A DNA stretch of 64,000 nucleotides, from NCBI GenBank assembly GCA_023627715.1, contig JAMAHW010000093.1:109094-173093 (forward strand). Reading direction: 5' to 3'. Made by a program: the position numbers and the translations under genes. Origin of the DNA: Periconia sp. R9002 (taxonomy: Eukaryota; Ascomycota; Dothideomycetes; Pleosporales; Periconiaceae). Numbering within the stretch: the stretch's first letter is position 1; each line of letters begins with the position of its first letter. Shown piece by piece: positions 22,796 to 33,937 of the stretch. The notes beneath the pieces were generated by a model. That model was not told the origin of the DNA and made no database searches. It saw only the letters and a list, made by a program, of their open reading frames with translations.

Positions 22796-24673
22796 TCAAC
22801 AAGCCATTACCTCCTCAATCTCCTGGTGAACCTCACGGTAGAAAGCGTCCTCCACATGCCCCTCCCAAACCGCCTTCCCCACAAGATAGCACACCTGTTC
22901 CGCATCCCCCCTCCTCAGCGCATCCGACTCGCGCAGGACCCTCCTCACAAGATCCAACATATCCCCCCCACCCAACCCATTCCCCCACAGTGCCGCATTG
23001 ACAGCCTGGTACATCCCCGACTTCCTCGTGAACCTCGCATCGCCATTCTCGGCTCCAATCGCGTCCTTCATCGCCTTTGCAAAAACCTCGCGGTACGTGG
23101 TGACTTCGCGCGGTGAGAGGCGGCCCGGTTCGAGCTGCGGGACGGGATGCCAGTCGCGGATGAGGAAGAGGGGGAGGGAGGCGTACCCGATGTTGCGCGG
23201 CACCGCGACGCAGGAGTCCCAGTCGATGATGCCGACGATGGAGCCTGTGGACGGGTCGACGATGATGTTTTGGAGGTCGAGGTCGGCGTGGGCGAGGACA
23301 TAGGATTCTTCGTTGGGGGAAGAGGGGGAGAGGTTGGCGGTTTGGAAGGCATGGGAGGTTACCATGTCTTCGATGAGTTTGCGGGCGCCGAGATCGATTA
23401 GGAAGGGGGTGTCGTCAAGGGGGGAGGGGGGGATGGAGAGGTTGGACCCGAGGGTGGCGGTCCAGTAGGAGGTGGAGTTGCGGTAGGTTGGGCGCGGTTT
23501 TAGACAGCGGTTGTCGTGGGCGTCCCATGAGGTGTCCAAGGTGTTGGTCATGAGGTAGTCACCTGTGTCTTGGTCTTTGGAGACGGATCCGATGCGAGAG
23601 AAGTTTAGTTTTGCGAGTCCGCTCATGGCTTTTGCGAGGGAGGTGACGAAGGTGGTTCGCTTGGCCTCCGAGACTTTCCTGTCTTCTGGGGAGAGGTGCG
23701 TCTCGTGGGTTGGAGCGCCTGGGCCGCGAGGAAACCAGAGAGAAAACGCCGAAATGCCTTCAAAGGCCCGCATCACAATGTACGGGAGCCCGAGCGGATT
23801 ATCATGGTCAGGTCGGAATCCCTCGGGGAATTCGTCGTAGCCCATGACTTCAGGGACTGGACACGTCGTCTTCTCGCGGATCAGAAGCATTGTCTGGGCT
23901 TCTGATGCCAGCGCGGCAGCGTCTTGGTTGGTCCAGTGGTCGCGGCGTCCAATCCGCGGGACCTTGACGACGAAGAGACCTTCCTCTGGACAGCCCGTTA
24001 CTCGAACGAACTTGACGACGTGGAACGTGCCGGAGCTCTTGTTGCCGACTTCGAAGCCATTGAGGGAGAGGTCGTATTGGAGGGAAGGGATGTGCTTTTG
24101 GACCGTGTACATCCAGGTCTCGTCCTCGATTCCGCTCGTTGGGTCGAATAGTTCCACAAATGGAGCAACCGCTTGCCTTTCATTGGGGTTCCTCCCTTGA
24201 GGCCGGTACAGGATGTCTGGCTCACCCGCTTCAGTGGTGTCGATGAACTCGACATCCTTTTGGTGCTCTCCCGTTGCGCTCTCCGGGCTCGTCGGTGAAG
24301 AGTCGTTCTTGGGAGATAGAGAATCACGGGGCGATGTAGGCGGGGAGTATGCTGTCTGCGAGCTGTGCGAAGATCCAGAGGTCTTGTTTGACCCTGAGAG
24401 ACACGCGTATACCCAACTCGAGATATAGCGGCTGGAGTCTGCCGCACGCTGGAAACTGAATTTGCCCAGTTCCGAGATCAGTTGGAACCGTGATCGGGCA
24501 CCGCGGTTCTGGGCGAAACCTTTCAGAGCCACTTTGAAGATGGGCTCAGTGAGGGATCCAGGTTGGGGAAAGGAAGGGGTCTGATCGGAGGTCGCTGATG
24601 AGGAAGGTAGAAGGTTTTGGTGTGATGAAGGCTCAGTGCGGAAGGCACGTAGACCAAAGCGAGTGGGCGCCAT
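22796..24673 (-). CDS. APH-fold phosphotransferase family protein
   Basis: Single-exon protein of 625 residues with an aminoglycoside-phosphotransferase/choline-kinase-like fold. The C-lobe signature is clear: His462-Ala-Asp464-Leu with Asn469 (HADLDLQNI, the catalytic Brenner-type motif) and the metal-binding IDWD at 483-486. The N-lobe has FVVKVPRIGRR with the likely nucleotide-binding Lys and a Glu in ALASEAQTM. Fungi hold many such genes; substrates are mostly unknown, and some act on small molecules rather than drugs. The first 160 residues are Ser/Pro-rich, with a stretch of SPPTSPRDSLSPKNDSSPTSP, and do not belong to the kinase fold. No membrane segment. Kinase activity is plausible because both motifs are intact; substrate cannot be predicted. 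Confidence 0.85.
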   Translation of the reverse strand: MAPTRFGLRAFRTEPSSHQNLLPSSSATSDQTPSFPQPGSLTEPIFKVALKGFAQNRGARSRFQLISELGKFSFQRAADSSRYISSWVYACLSGSNKTSGSSHSSQTAYSPPTSPRDSLSPKNDSSPTSPESATGEHQKDVEFIDTTEAGEPDILYRPQGRNPNERQAVAPFVELFDPTSGIEDETWMYTVQKHIPSLQYDLSLNGFEVGNKSSGTFHVVKFVRVTGCPEEGLFVVKVPRIGRRDHWTNQDAAALASEAQTMLLIREKTTCPVPEVMGYDEFPEGFRPDHDNPLGLPYIVMRAFEGISAFSLWFPRGPGAPTHETHLSPEDRKVSEAKRTTFVTSLAKAMSGLAKLNFSRIGSVSKDQDTGDYLMTNTLDTSWDAHDNRCLKPRPTYRNSTSYWTATLGSNLSIPPSPLDDTPFLIDLGARKLIEDMVTSHAFQTANLSPSSPNEESYVLAHADLDLQNIIVDPSTGSIVGIIDWDSCVAVPRNIGYASLPLFLIRDWHPVPQLEPGRLSPREVTTYREVFAKAMKDAIGAENGDARFTRKSGMYQAVNAALWGNGLGGGDMLDLVRRVLRESDALRRGDAEQVCYLVGKAVWEGHVEDAFYREVHQEIEEVMAC

Positions 24674-27600
24674 CGTAGTAGTAGGAGGGTTGAAACGATG
24701 TAGTCAAGAGTAGGTTTGTGGTAGTAGGAAGAAAATTCGTACTTGAGAAAACCTATCCTTATAGCAAAGGGTTGTGGTTGTTCTTTGCACGATGGCTGAC
24801 AAGCAAAATCCCAACCTCTACGGAAACATATGCAATATATACCTAGCAGAGGCAACCATTTACTGCACAATGGATCTGTGCACGCACTACCTAAGCCATT
24901 TCCTATAATTCACCCACAATGTACGTCTCTCATTGGCTTGACTGCGTTTGCTGCACCGAACTGTTATCTAATCCATGGTGGAAACGTGACGTGGGTGGGG
25001 CGTTGTGTCTTTTCACCGAAGTATCGTGGGTCTTGGCGTGGTGTTGCGCGGGGGAACGGCGAGGGAAAGGTTGAAGTGTGCAGCTTGGTTGGCTGGGAGT
25101 GAATAGTACTCTTGGGAGAATGGATTGTGTAGATAGGGCATGCACGCGATGCAAAGGTCGTTCTGTTTGTTCGTTTGTTGTGGGCGTTTTCCAGTTTCGA
25201 GAGTCACAACCCGGGGAAGACAGTGCGAGATTGCGTGCCGGTAGCGATTCTCTGTGGCTCTATTGCGATACAACGAGTTAAATCAATGATCTTACTATGC
25301 ATAAATGCTGAATAAACTGTTTCAAACTATCTGTCTATGGATCTTTTCTCTAACATCGTGACTCATCGCGCGTTCAGACTTCCTCAAGCGGTTGTACAAG
25401 CACACTGCAATATCACAGCGAACACCCTGTTAGACACCTCCGCTCAACTCTACGGGTGACTAGGTACACAAAACACACACATTTTTTTTCTTTGTGAAAT
25501 CCAATCCATCACCATCTCTCTACACACCTCCACATCCCTTGATTAGCTGTTGGGTACAAAGTGATGAGATGTATAATATAGTAAGTATTATAGGGGAAGC
25601 TTGAATAGGACGTATATTTATGTGGGAAAGGGGGATTGGGGTGACGTTTTCTAGAACTTGGATTTAAATTTAGATGGAGATGGAGATGGATAGGAATTAC
25701 GTACATACATAGTAAGCCTTAGAACGTCAAAGAATCCATCTTTCAAGACTTGCACATGCAGCTAATCAAATGAAACTACAACTACATACATCTCTCCCTT
25801 CCTCCCCCCGAGACCCACACATACATCCAACATCCCCATTCCCATTCTCCACTCTCTACCCTCTATCCATCCATCCATCCATTCCATTCCTCACAAACAG
25901 ACATCAGCATATGGATATACAAGAAGAGTAATTACATAAATAGAGTAGATAGTTGTACGTAAGTATTCAATCAATACAACAAACGTAAATCTACGTCTAC
26001 ATCTACATCTAGTCCCAAGACTGTGACTGATCAAAATAGATAAATATGTAGATGATTTTTTTTTTACAAATTGATGGAAGGAAAGGAGGACTAAGTAGAT
26101 AGGGATTGGATTTGAATTTGAATTTGGATTGGGGGCATTATGAGATGATAGGTATGTACGTTACAAAGGAATGTTGAGAGTAGTTAGTTGATTTTGGGTT
26201 TTGATTTGAGAGTGATTGAGGAATTGCCTTCACGTCGTCTCTCCTCTCCTATGGAGAGAGAAATGAGAAGCACGGAAAAGTTGAAAACCAAGTATCTAGA
26301 CTGGAGAAAAAAAAAACTACCTCTTTCAAAACACTGCCGTGATCCTCATTCCTTCACTTCATACTCACCCGCCCCCTTGATGCGTCGGCCCTTCTAGCCC
26401 GGATATCCAGTTGCGTAGAGATAAGATGGTTACATCCATCTACTTACCTTCATCTATTTGGCTCCCTACTACGTCACAAGGCAAGGAAAGACAAGATTGA
26501 TTGCGCCGAATTGAGGCCAAACCATCCATTATGCCACTCCAAACATACCTGGCTCTCACCCGTCGATAATATTCCTCTTCTGGGGAATCCGATACCGGCA
26601 TCAACAACCGCAATGGCAGGTCCACGTGGGATTAAGCGATGGCAGACAAGTGTAGCGACTACGGGAGAGCGAGGGTAGGGACATAACGCGTTTGACGTAC
26701 AATGACGACAAGCCTGCTCGCCACTTGTCTACATCGAGGGCTCGTTGCAGATCATGGATCATGATTACCCGTTCGCCTCAGCCAGGTTCGTTTCCAACGT
26801 CGATATCACGTAGCCGGGAACAATGCACGACTATCCCATATAAGACGGCCGCAGAGATCGAGAGATAGGAAAGAGGCAAGGCGTCTAGGGCGGAAATGTA
26901 CAATGACGAAAGGCGGTACCTGATCCGTAACGGCAGTCGCGGTGACAGGTGTAGTTCCCAGGTTCGGCGGTACTGGAAGGCCCGATGTAGCAGCGAAACA
27001 CGAGCGATCGAGCCGTAATCATTGCGCGGGTGGCTAGGGTGGGAAGCTTGCATTGTTTCGGGTGTTCGACAGTTGGAGAAAGATGGATATGAGGTTTGGG
27101 GAAAAAGGAGCGGAAAGGAGGTGGTTGATGTTTGGAGGAGCGCGATCTTCGATGAATCACTTACCGTGTGCGCCTCGTACGTCTCCTCCGCTGAGTGCTG
27201 ACGTTCGCGGTGGGGAATGTCGATCCGTCTCTAAGATTTGGTGGATGCCTTGACGGTTTACGGGACATTTAGCTGCATCTCAACAAGGGGCTTGAGGGTG
27301 AATTGGTGATGGGGTAGGTGCACCGATATCCCGCGTAAGGATAGAGAAGAGCAGATGGTGCATGAGGGGCCTGTTCCATCGCGATTTCGAACTGCGCGTT
27401 CCGCCTGGGTGTCTCAGTGTTGCTTTCGGACCGATTCATGCAACGGTGTGGCATCCATTTTCGATAATTGCCCATGATCTTCATCCAGGATGCAAACTCC
27501 GCACCCGCCCTGCTTTGCGTGGTAGAATAGGTCCCGCTTCTGCTTCAACCCAACGAGGCCATCTAGCTCCCGCTAGTGACAGGTCCAGCGTCGACGTAGT

Positions 27601-29179
27601 GGATCATAACGTAATGGCGGCCATGCATGGGCGGCTTCTTCACTAGCAGCTGGGCACAAACGCCTCCGAGAAGTGTCCTAAAGGGGCTTGATGTTATGTG
27701 GTTGGCCGACTTTGTCTGCCATAGTGTTACGCGTTGCGAACACCTTGCGTCCGCCTTGTGGAGAACCGAATCTGGGACAAGTCGCAGTGAGCACATTGTG
27801 GAGAGCAGCACGGCTCTGGGCCGCCATTCGGCGGTGAAGTGAAACCACTACCAGAGGTAAGCAGCTGTGCAAGTTGACCAGAGGAGAAGCATCGTGCTCA
27901 GAAGCCGGTTTGTGGGTGTACTGAAGCAGCATTGGCAAGGAGGTGCAGCATACGAGGTCGAATTAAGGCCTATGCGACAGGTCACTAGGTATGACCCGCA
28001 GGTAAGCGAAAGCATGATGTGGTGGCAAACGAGCCTCATGTTTCCTTCCCTTCGCCCATTGTACACGGACGTTGTGTAATAGTGTGCGAGTATGTACGTG
28101 AGACACAGGCCACCTGGGGTACACCACATGGCCTTTTGCGTGTTACGGCTTACGAGCTGGCCTCGCCCCGTGAGCGCAGCAAGATTGCACTGGTGTTAGC
28201 ATACTCGTAGCTCCTTGGGATGGGGATTATAGTTTATTGGCATCAGCGGTCCAGAGATGAAGTCGCGTGGGTTAGAGACGAGGCGGTTTGAAGGGGTTAC
28301 CCCAGCACTCCACACGTATTCGTCGGTGCTCCATCCAGCTGAAGGAGCCAATGTCCAATTGACGAACAGCTTCAGGGTCGAGCAGGTTTTAGCTCGTGAG
28401 ATGGTGAGGAGGCGTGGTGGTGGTTAATGGCGGCAAGAGTTTTGTTTTGGAGATGAGTGGTTACTGTTAGATGCAGGAGTCAGGACGGCCTGCGTACACC
28501 TGGGACCGTGGTGATGCTTTGGTGGCTAGGCTAAGCTATTTTTTGAGTGGAGAAAGCGGTGAGCCACACCCTAACCCGAACGGGTAGCGCGTTCCCCCCC
28601 CTGCAAATGCGCATCTGGCATATGCCGTCGAGTCGTCGCCTTGGCTTGGACGCTTCGTTCAAGCAAGTTGCTGCAACTACAGGCAGGCTAAAACCTTGTT
28701 GCAGGGTGAGAGTTGGGCACGTATGCTTTGGAGATGTAAGTACGAAGGAGCGCCACACGCGATTACCAACAATCAATTCACTCGAACCAAAGTCCATCCA
28801 CTCGGATCAAGGCGAAACCCTCATCCATGTGGCGGCGGTGGTGGAGCGCGTGCACGCGGCCGCCGAGTGATGGCGAAAGACCTTTGGGGGAGGGACAGGA
28901 CAGTTCAGCCCGGCCGGGGTCTGACAGGACGGATTGCGGGAGGCGTAAGGAGCTCACGTGGCCGACGCCGCGGAGAAGATAGCCGATACTGCCCGAGGCT
29001 CGAGCTTGAGCGGAAAGAAAGGGTCTCCTAAACTTAGGGCCATCTTGGTTGGACGACCCGACGGCGGGCGAGGGTCCGGAGCGTCGTGGTTGATGGATTT
29101 TATGGAATGGACATGAGATCGCTTCACTACTGTACATCAATGTTAGTGGTAGAGACTAGGTAGCCTCGGATTCTCAACC

Positions 29180-29311
29180 ATGGCCTTGGCAAACTCGGAC
29201 GGTTTCGATGTTGATGAGTTTGGAGACGGGACAGTCAGTAACTACCTCGGAGAGACCTTGAACAAGAAAAACAACAGCTTCATCCCTCGGAGGGAGAGGC
29301 GCGTTGAGTAG
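29180..29311 (+). CDS. Possible 43-residue small ORF
   Basis: A short frame of 43 codons plus TAG begins with CAACCATGGCC, an excellent fungal start context. The predicted peptide starts MALANSDGFDVDEFGDGTVS and ends with a basic FIPRRERRVE. It has no recognised family, no membrane segment and no neighbour to explain it. Balanced amino-acid composition is unlike the low-complexity frames around it, but one short ORF in 8 kb of otherwise gene-free DNA can arise by chance. Confidence 0.2.
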   Translation: MALANSDGFDVDEFGDGTVSNYLGETLNKKNNSFIPRRERRVE

Positions 29312-31789
29312 TCCAACACTCACCGCGAGTAGCCTTAACCTTCAACTAAACAGCCAATTGGGTTTATTACAGTACAAGCCAACGCTGCATACCTACGTAT
29401 GTATGTGCATTAGTTCGTTGCACTTTCTAGTCTTCTTGACTGAAATGGTGATGCTCGTTGATCCCATCAATCCACGGAATCGATGGAGAAATTATGTCCG
29501 GCCCCCTGTTCTATAATATTAATGTACCTGTGCATATTTCCGTCCTCGTCTCGTTTTGGCCGACGCTGGCCGGTTTCGCAGCTCAAGTCGAAACGCGGTA
29601 GTGGTTACCTAGATAGGTTACCTACCTGCGGGACAACGGTGGTGAAATCTTCCGGTATGTAAGTAAGTAGTTTGGAAAGTAGGCACAAGGTGGAAATTGT
29701 GGGTGATGTTTCGTCGATGCTTGCTATGCATTCGTCTTTTTTGATGTGGAAGATTAACTGATCGTTTGAGTAATGCGAACAAACACCGAGCGTAGGATGT
29801 GTGCGTACCCGAAAGGATCCAAAAAAAAAAGTGCGTAACCGTACGTAAACAAAGCAAACCAACAGGCAAAGAAAAATGCAGGGTCCAATGCAAAAGGAAA
29901 AAACCAAAAGAATTGGTGTCAGTGATTGGACGTGTTGAGATTCTCTACTACTAATAACACCACTAACGACAAACAAGGGGCCAAACTATGCCTACAACCA
30001 CACAGGCGTATCCTTGCCAACGTCAACGAATAATGCGTCTCTCTATTTGACTGCCCTCGGGTTTCTTTGAATCGTAAAAACAAAAAAAGGTTCACTTGCG
30101 AGGAACCACGACTCGCACCCGCTCAAGAGAATCTCCGGATATCTAGATCTCACAAATGGCCCAATCCAATTGCCCCTATTCAAAATCATCGTGAACGTGC
30201 CTTTGGTGTCTGATCAGCAAAAGGGAACCTTTCCGGGCGCGTGCCTGCGGAGCCACGCCATTGGTCCATACGGGCACAGTCCGGTCATCGGATCTGGGAA
30301 CCCCCAACCAACGTCACGAGGGGCGCGCGCGGGCGGCTCGCAACGTCGAGTCCGAAAACGGCTTTTTGGGGGGGCATGGGATCAGCAATGAGGCTCTGGC
30401 AGATTTCTGGCAAATGGTACATAGGGATGAGGGTTGGGGGGAGCAAGTCATGTGGTCTTGTTGTTTCAATTGCTCAATCAATGATTGATGTTCCTTGCTG
30501 ATCAGCGTGGCGCGCGCGCTCGCCTGCGTGCATGCGTGCGGGCGGTTTCTCGGACCGAGAGTGGGTGAGAGATGATGGACGAGATGACGATCTCCTGGGA
30601 GTACTGGTACTTGGAGGTTGGGGTCCGTATCAGTTGGGTATGATGTCGAGGTTGAGGCCAACAGATGGGTAGGATTGCAAGATTGGTTAATGGATCTTGT
30701 TGAACAGACCCCTGCCGCCTTACTAGAGGTACATGCGAACGAATATACGTGTTACGTGTATGTACATGGTATGGAATGACTTACATGAGTTCTCTGCTAT
30801 AGATAGTATTAAGGGTACTAGGGAGGCACTCACAGGCCCCTACGTACAAGTGTACGTATGTAACTACCCATTTTGGGCCATCCATTCCTACTATGCCAGC
30901 GCACACGCAAGCAGGCCTATGTGAGGTACGTAAATAGGTAGGGAAACAACAATCTACACGACACACACACATGCATGTGCAGTACCTAGGTACAGTGTCA
31001 TGGCCGTTCGCATCGTGGCAGCACCGGAAGAAAAGAAACAGGGAAGGTCCATCGAGGGTCCCAAAGCAGCTAAACAGCCGAAGCACCCATAGGCCGCAAA
31101 TCGCAGTGTGCTTTGCTGGGCACCACCCAATGTGGAAATTCCGATTCTAGCGTTTGGACGTGTGTGGGATTTTTGGAAATGAGGGAAGGGGGAGGATGAA
31201 TGGACTGTGCTGTAGGGATGGATCAGTTGCGAATAGGGTGGGTAAGGGTAGATGAAAACCAGGAGCATCGATGACACGAAGGGGCGTGTCGACGTCAACG
31301 TACATACGTACAACGGATCGTTACTGCCGTACTGTCAATAAGAAAGCGGTTTCGGTGTGCTTGATCAAGAACAAGATCAAGATCAACAGCATATCCGGAT
31401 TGATGAAGCGGACGGGCCGATTTTTTTTCTTTCTCTGTTTGGTGAGGGATGAAGCGGGAGAGGCTTGTCCGGGTAGGATGCAGTAGCAAAGAAAGTTGAC
31501 AGGATAGAGGGTACAGAAGAGGGATAGGAGACAGACATGCATCCAGGGCAGTGGATTTGTGGGGGTTTAAGGAGAGACGGGGGGGATGGGGGCAGGGCCA
31601 TGTCATTGGTGAGCAGGCATGCTTGCTTGCATCAACGCATGCAATTAAGTAAGCACGTACCCTACTGGTACATACTTACTCTTCTAAAGGGCTGCAGAGC
31701 GGTGGGTCGTGATGCGCATACGGCGGGCTATGGCGGCAAGCAAAGAGTCATGGTGGAAAAGGAGGGGTTCAAATGTTGTCTGTTATTGT

Positions 31790-31808
31790 TTGTTGTTGTT
31801 GTTGTTGT
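31790..31808. repeat. (GTT)n short microsatellite
   Basis: Six or so GTT units on the plus strand inside gene-free DNA. Confidence 0.8.
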
Positions 31809-32788
31809 CTCTTCATCGTGGTCGGCTTCTGTCGGTGGGTGGTATGTAGTGAAGTGCAAGCAAATGGTACTCCTCGGAGCAGGCTCAACGTATCTTCAGA
31901 GCCTGGAACAACACCCATTCATTGAACAAAAATCTGGTTAGTGATCAAGCATGTTCTATTCTGATCCGTCTTGACCCAAGTCTTGGCTTATTATTCCATT
32001 GATACATATGGATTGTAATCAAGAGAAAAGAAGAGGAGGCGGCCTGATGGTGCCGTTGTTGGAGAAGAGTCGGAGTGCCGATCTGTAGCCGACGGCCAGC
32101 CCGTACCTTGCCAACAGCACAGCACAGCACAGCAGTACAACCCTTCCACGGCAGCTCCACGGTAGCGCCACCGCTTCCGTTTGCTTCTGGTGGATTGATA
32201 ATTGAATAGTTACATAAGGATGTGTTCGAGACGTCTTGCTTGGGGCTTGTGGCTGTGACTCTAGAAGGGCAACAGTGGATGGAGAGGGTGGATAGCTCGA
32301 GTCCATGGCAGAGCCAGACAGCAGGTAGGTAGGCCGATGGCGATGGGGACAGGGCTTGGCTTGGCTTGGGCTAGCTACTCTAAGTACTCTAACTAACTAA
32401 ATAATTCATGGTTCGGTCGACTAATTCTGATACTACCGTAGGGCTGCTTGCATGGACTTGAGACACGCGAGCAGCTTGGAGCACGCCGGCGGGGTTTCTG
32501 TTGCCATTTGCTCTTTGTAATGAAAGCAATTTTATATGTCCCTACACTACACAGCCAGCTGCTACAGAGTCCAGAGGGATGGATGGCCTCCTCGGAGGGG
32601 GAGACATGGGGAGCAGGCAGTTAGTTCTCTTGTCTTGGGTCACTAGAGCGTCACTTTTCCAAACCATCCGTCGTAGGTGCAGTGAGTGCAGTGCTGGGGC
32701 CGGTGAATGCCAGCCCAAACTGGCCGCTCATTCGACCGAACACTTGGACATGGCGGCAACTCGGGCAGGGATGCCTCCAGAGCAATGT

Positions 32789-33937
32789 ACCACCCTCCCT
32801 ACCTGCTCTCGTCACCGCTCCTGGCCTGACACTACTACCACTACCTGCTATTCACTACTTGAGACCACTATTTAATTACAATCCGTCCCAGCCTGCCCTG
32901 CCGCGGCCCTTTTTTTTTTATATTCCACTACAGGAAAGAAACATCCTTTCTGAGACCTAACATCTACCACTCCATCGTCGTACAGACCATAAACTACCAC
33001 CTACATACACACACACACACATACACAACTAGTCGCTGTACACGCCGTGCCACTCCATCTCATCCTTCCACCCATCCACACGTAATCTACCGACTGGCAG
33101 GCAGCACGGTACCTATTGCTGGTGTCATTGTTATTATATCACCAACCGAATCCTACCACTCGCTCCCTCCACCCGGCCAACCAGCAACACGGCAGCGTTA
33201 CTTGCCTCGGACATTTAACTAGTCACCACTACCCACCCACCACTCTTCACCAGTCCATCCATTCCTGGCCTCGTTCCACCGTGCGCCTACAAGTACAGTA
33301 ACTACCTACTCAAGAGTCACATCCATTCGCATCCATTGTCATCCATTGCGCTTCAGCTGCTCTTACAAACCGCTTACACCACCTGCACTTGTAATCCAGT
33401 CAGTCGCCGAGCCAGCTTTGCCTTGCCTTGCCGCTGCCGCTGCCTTGCCTCGCGAACCAGCGAGCCCACTCATCCGGTCCCGCTCCCGACGCCTACGAAT
33501 CAGCCCGTTCGTTTCGCTGGCCCGCTCGCTCACTCGCTTTCTCTCCCTTCCTCTCTCGTCTCGTCTTTTAATCCCTTGCCCGCCCACCCCAACTTCCTTT
33601 TCCCACCAATACCCCCTCCGCGACCGCGAAGCTGGATTTCCAGGAGTCAACGCCGCCTCCCCTCTGCCATTCGCCCTTCGCTAGCGATCGAGGGCGTGAG
33701 TCCACCGCAGACACCACCCCCATCAGCACACCCACCGAGCCCGCCGCTGCCTCTCCACCATTCGGCCGCCCCAAAAACTCCCTCTCCTTCGCCTGGCAAC
33801 GCAAGCCGCACGAGCTCAGCGCGTCCTTGTGCCCGCTGCCCGAGTCCGACCTCTTGTTTGAAGACGCGGGCGACTGCAGCTTTCCGCTGTTCCCAGACAG
33901 CCCGCCGCCGCCGCCAACGCACAGCCTGTTGCGAGAC
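32789..33937 (+). promoter_or_regulatory. ATG-free leader of the Sfp1-like gene
   Basis: I found no ATG on the plus strand between about 32,789 and the ATG at 33,938, roughly 1.15 kb. The DNA is C/T-rich with CA and CCTTGC repeats, as in strong fungal 5' leaders. From 33,572 on, the frame of the downstream protein is open without a stop and reads like protein (for example TPISTPTEPAA and NSLSFAWQRKPHEL), so translation probably starts before the first ATG. A CTG at 33,632 with A at -3 and G at +4 is the best in-frame near-cognate start; an upstream ATG exon across a very long intron is the alternative. Confidence 0.55.

Larger units (their letters stand above)
24674..32788. other. Long gene-free region (about 8 kb)
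   Basis: No gene with a recognisable domain or a believable spliced frame. Open frames stay below about 135 codons, lie on both strands and come from G- or C-rich strings. Contents noted: ATCC tetranucleotide run near 25865-25883, GT/GTT tract at 31790-31808, a CAGCA-type pentamer run at 32113-32132, many homopurine or homopyrimidine strings, and one short frame with a good start context at 29180. Its right edge merges into the leader of the Sfp1-like gene. It may be a large regulatory region for that gene or contain non-coding transcripts. Confidence 0.5.

Noticed and set aside
22511..23116. 201-codon plus-strand frame
   Set aside because: Lysine-rich A-tract followed by antisense of the APH-like gene.
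29605..29976. 123-codon minus-strand frame with hydrophobic stretches
   Set aside because: No domain, no conserved start context, and its sequence passes through a homopolymer A run; likely chance.
30060..30140. Possible tRNA-like string with GGTTCAC and CGCACCCGC
   Set aside because: No acceptor or anticodon stem could be paired around it.
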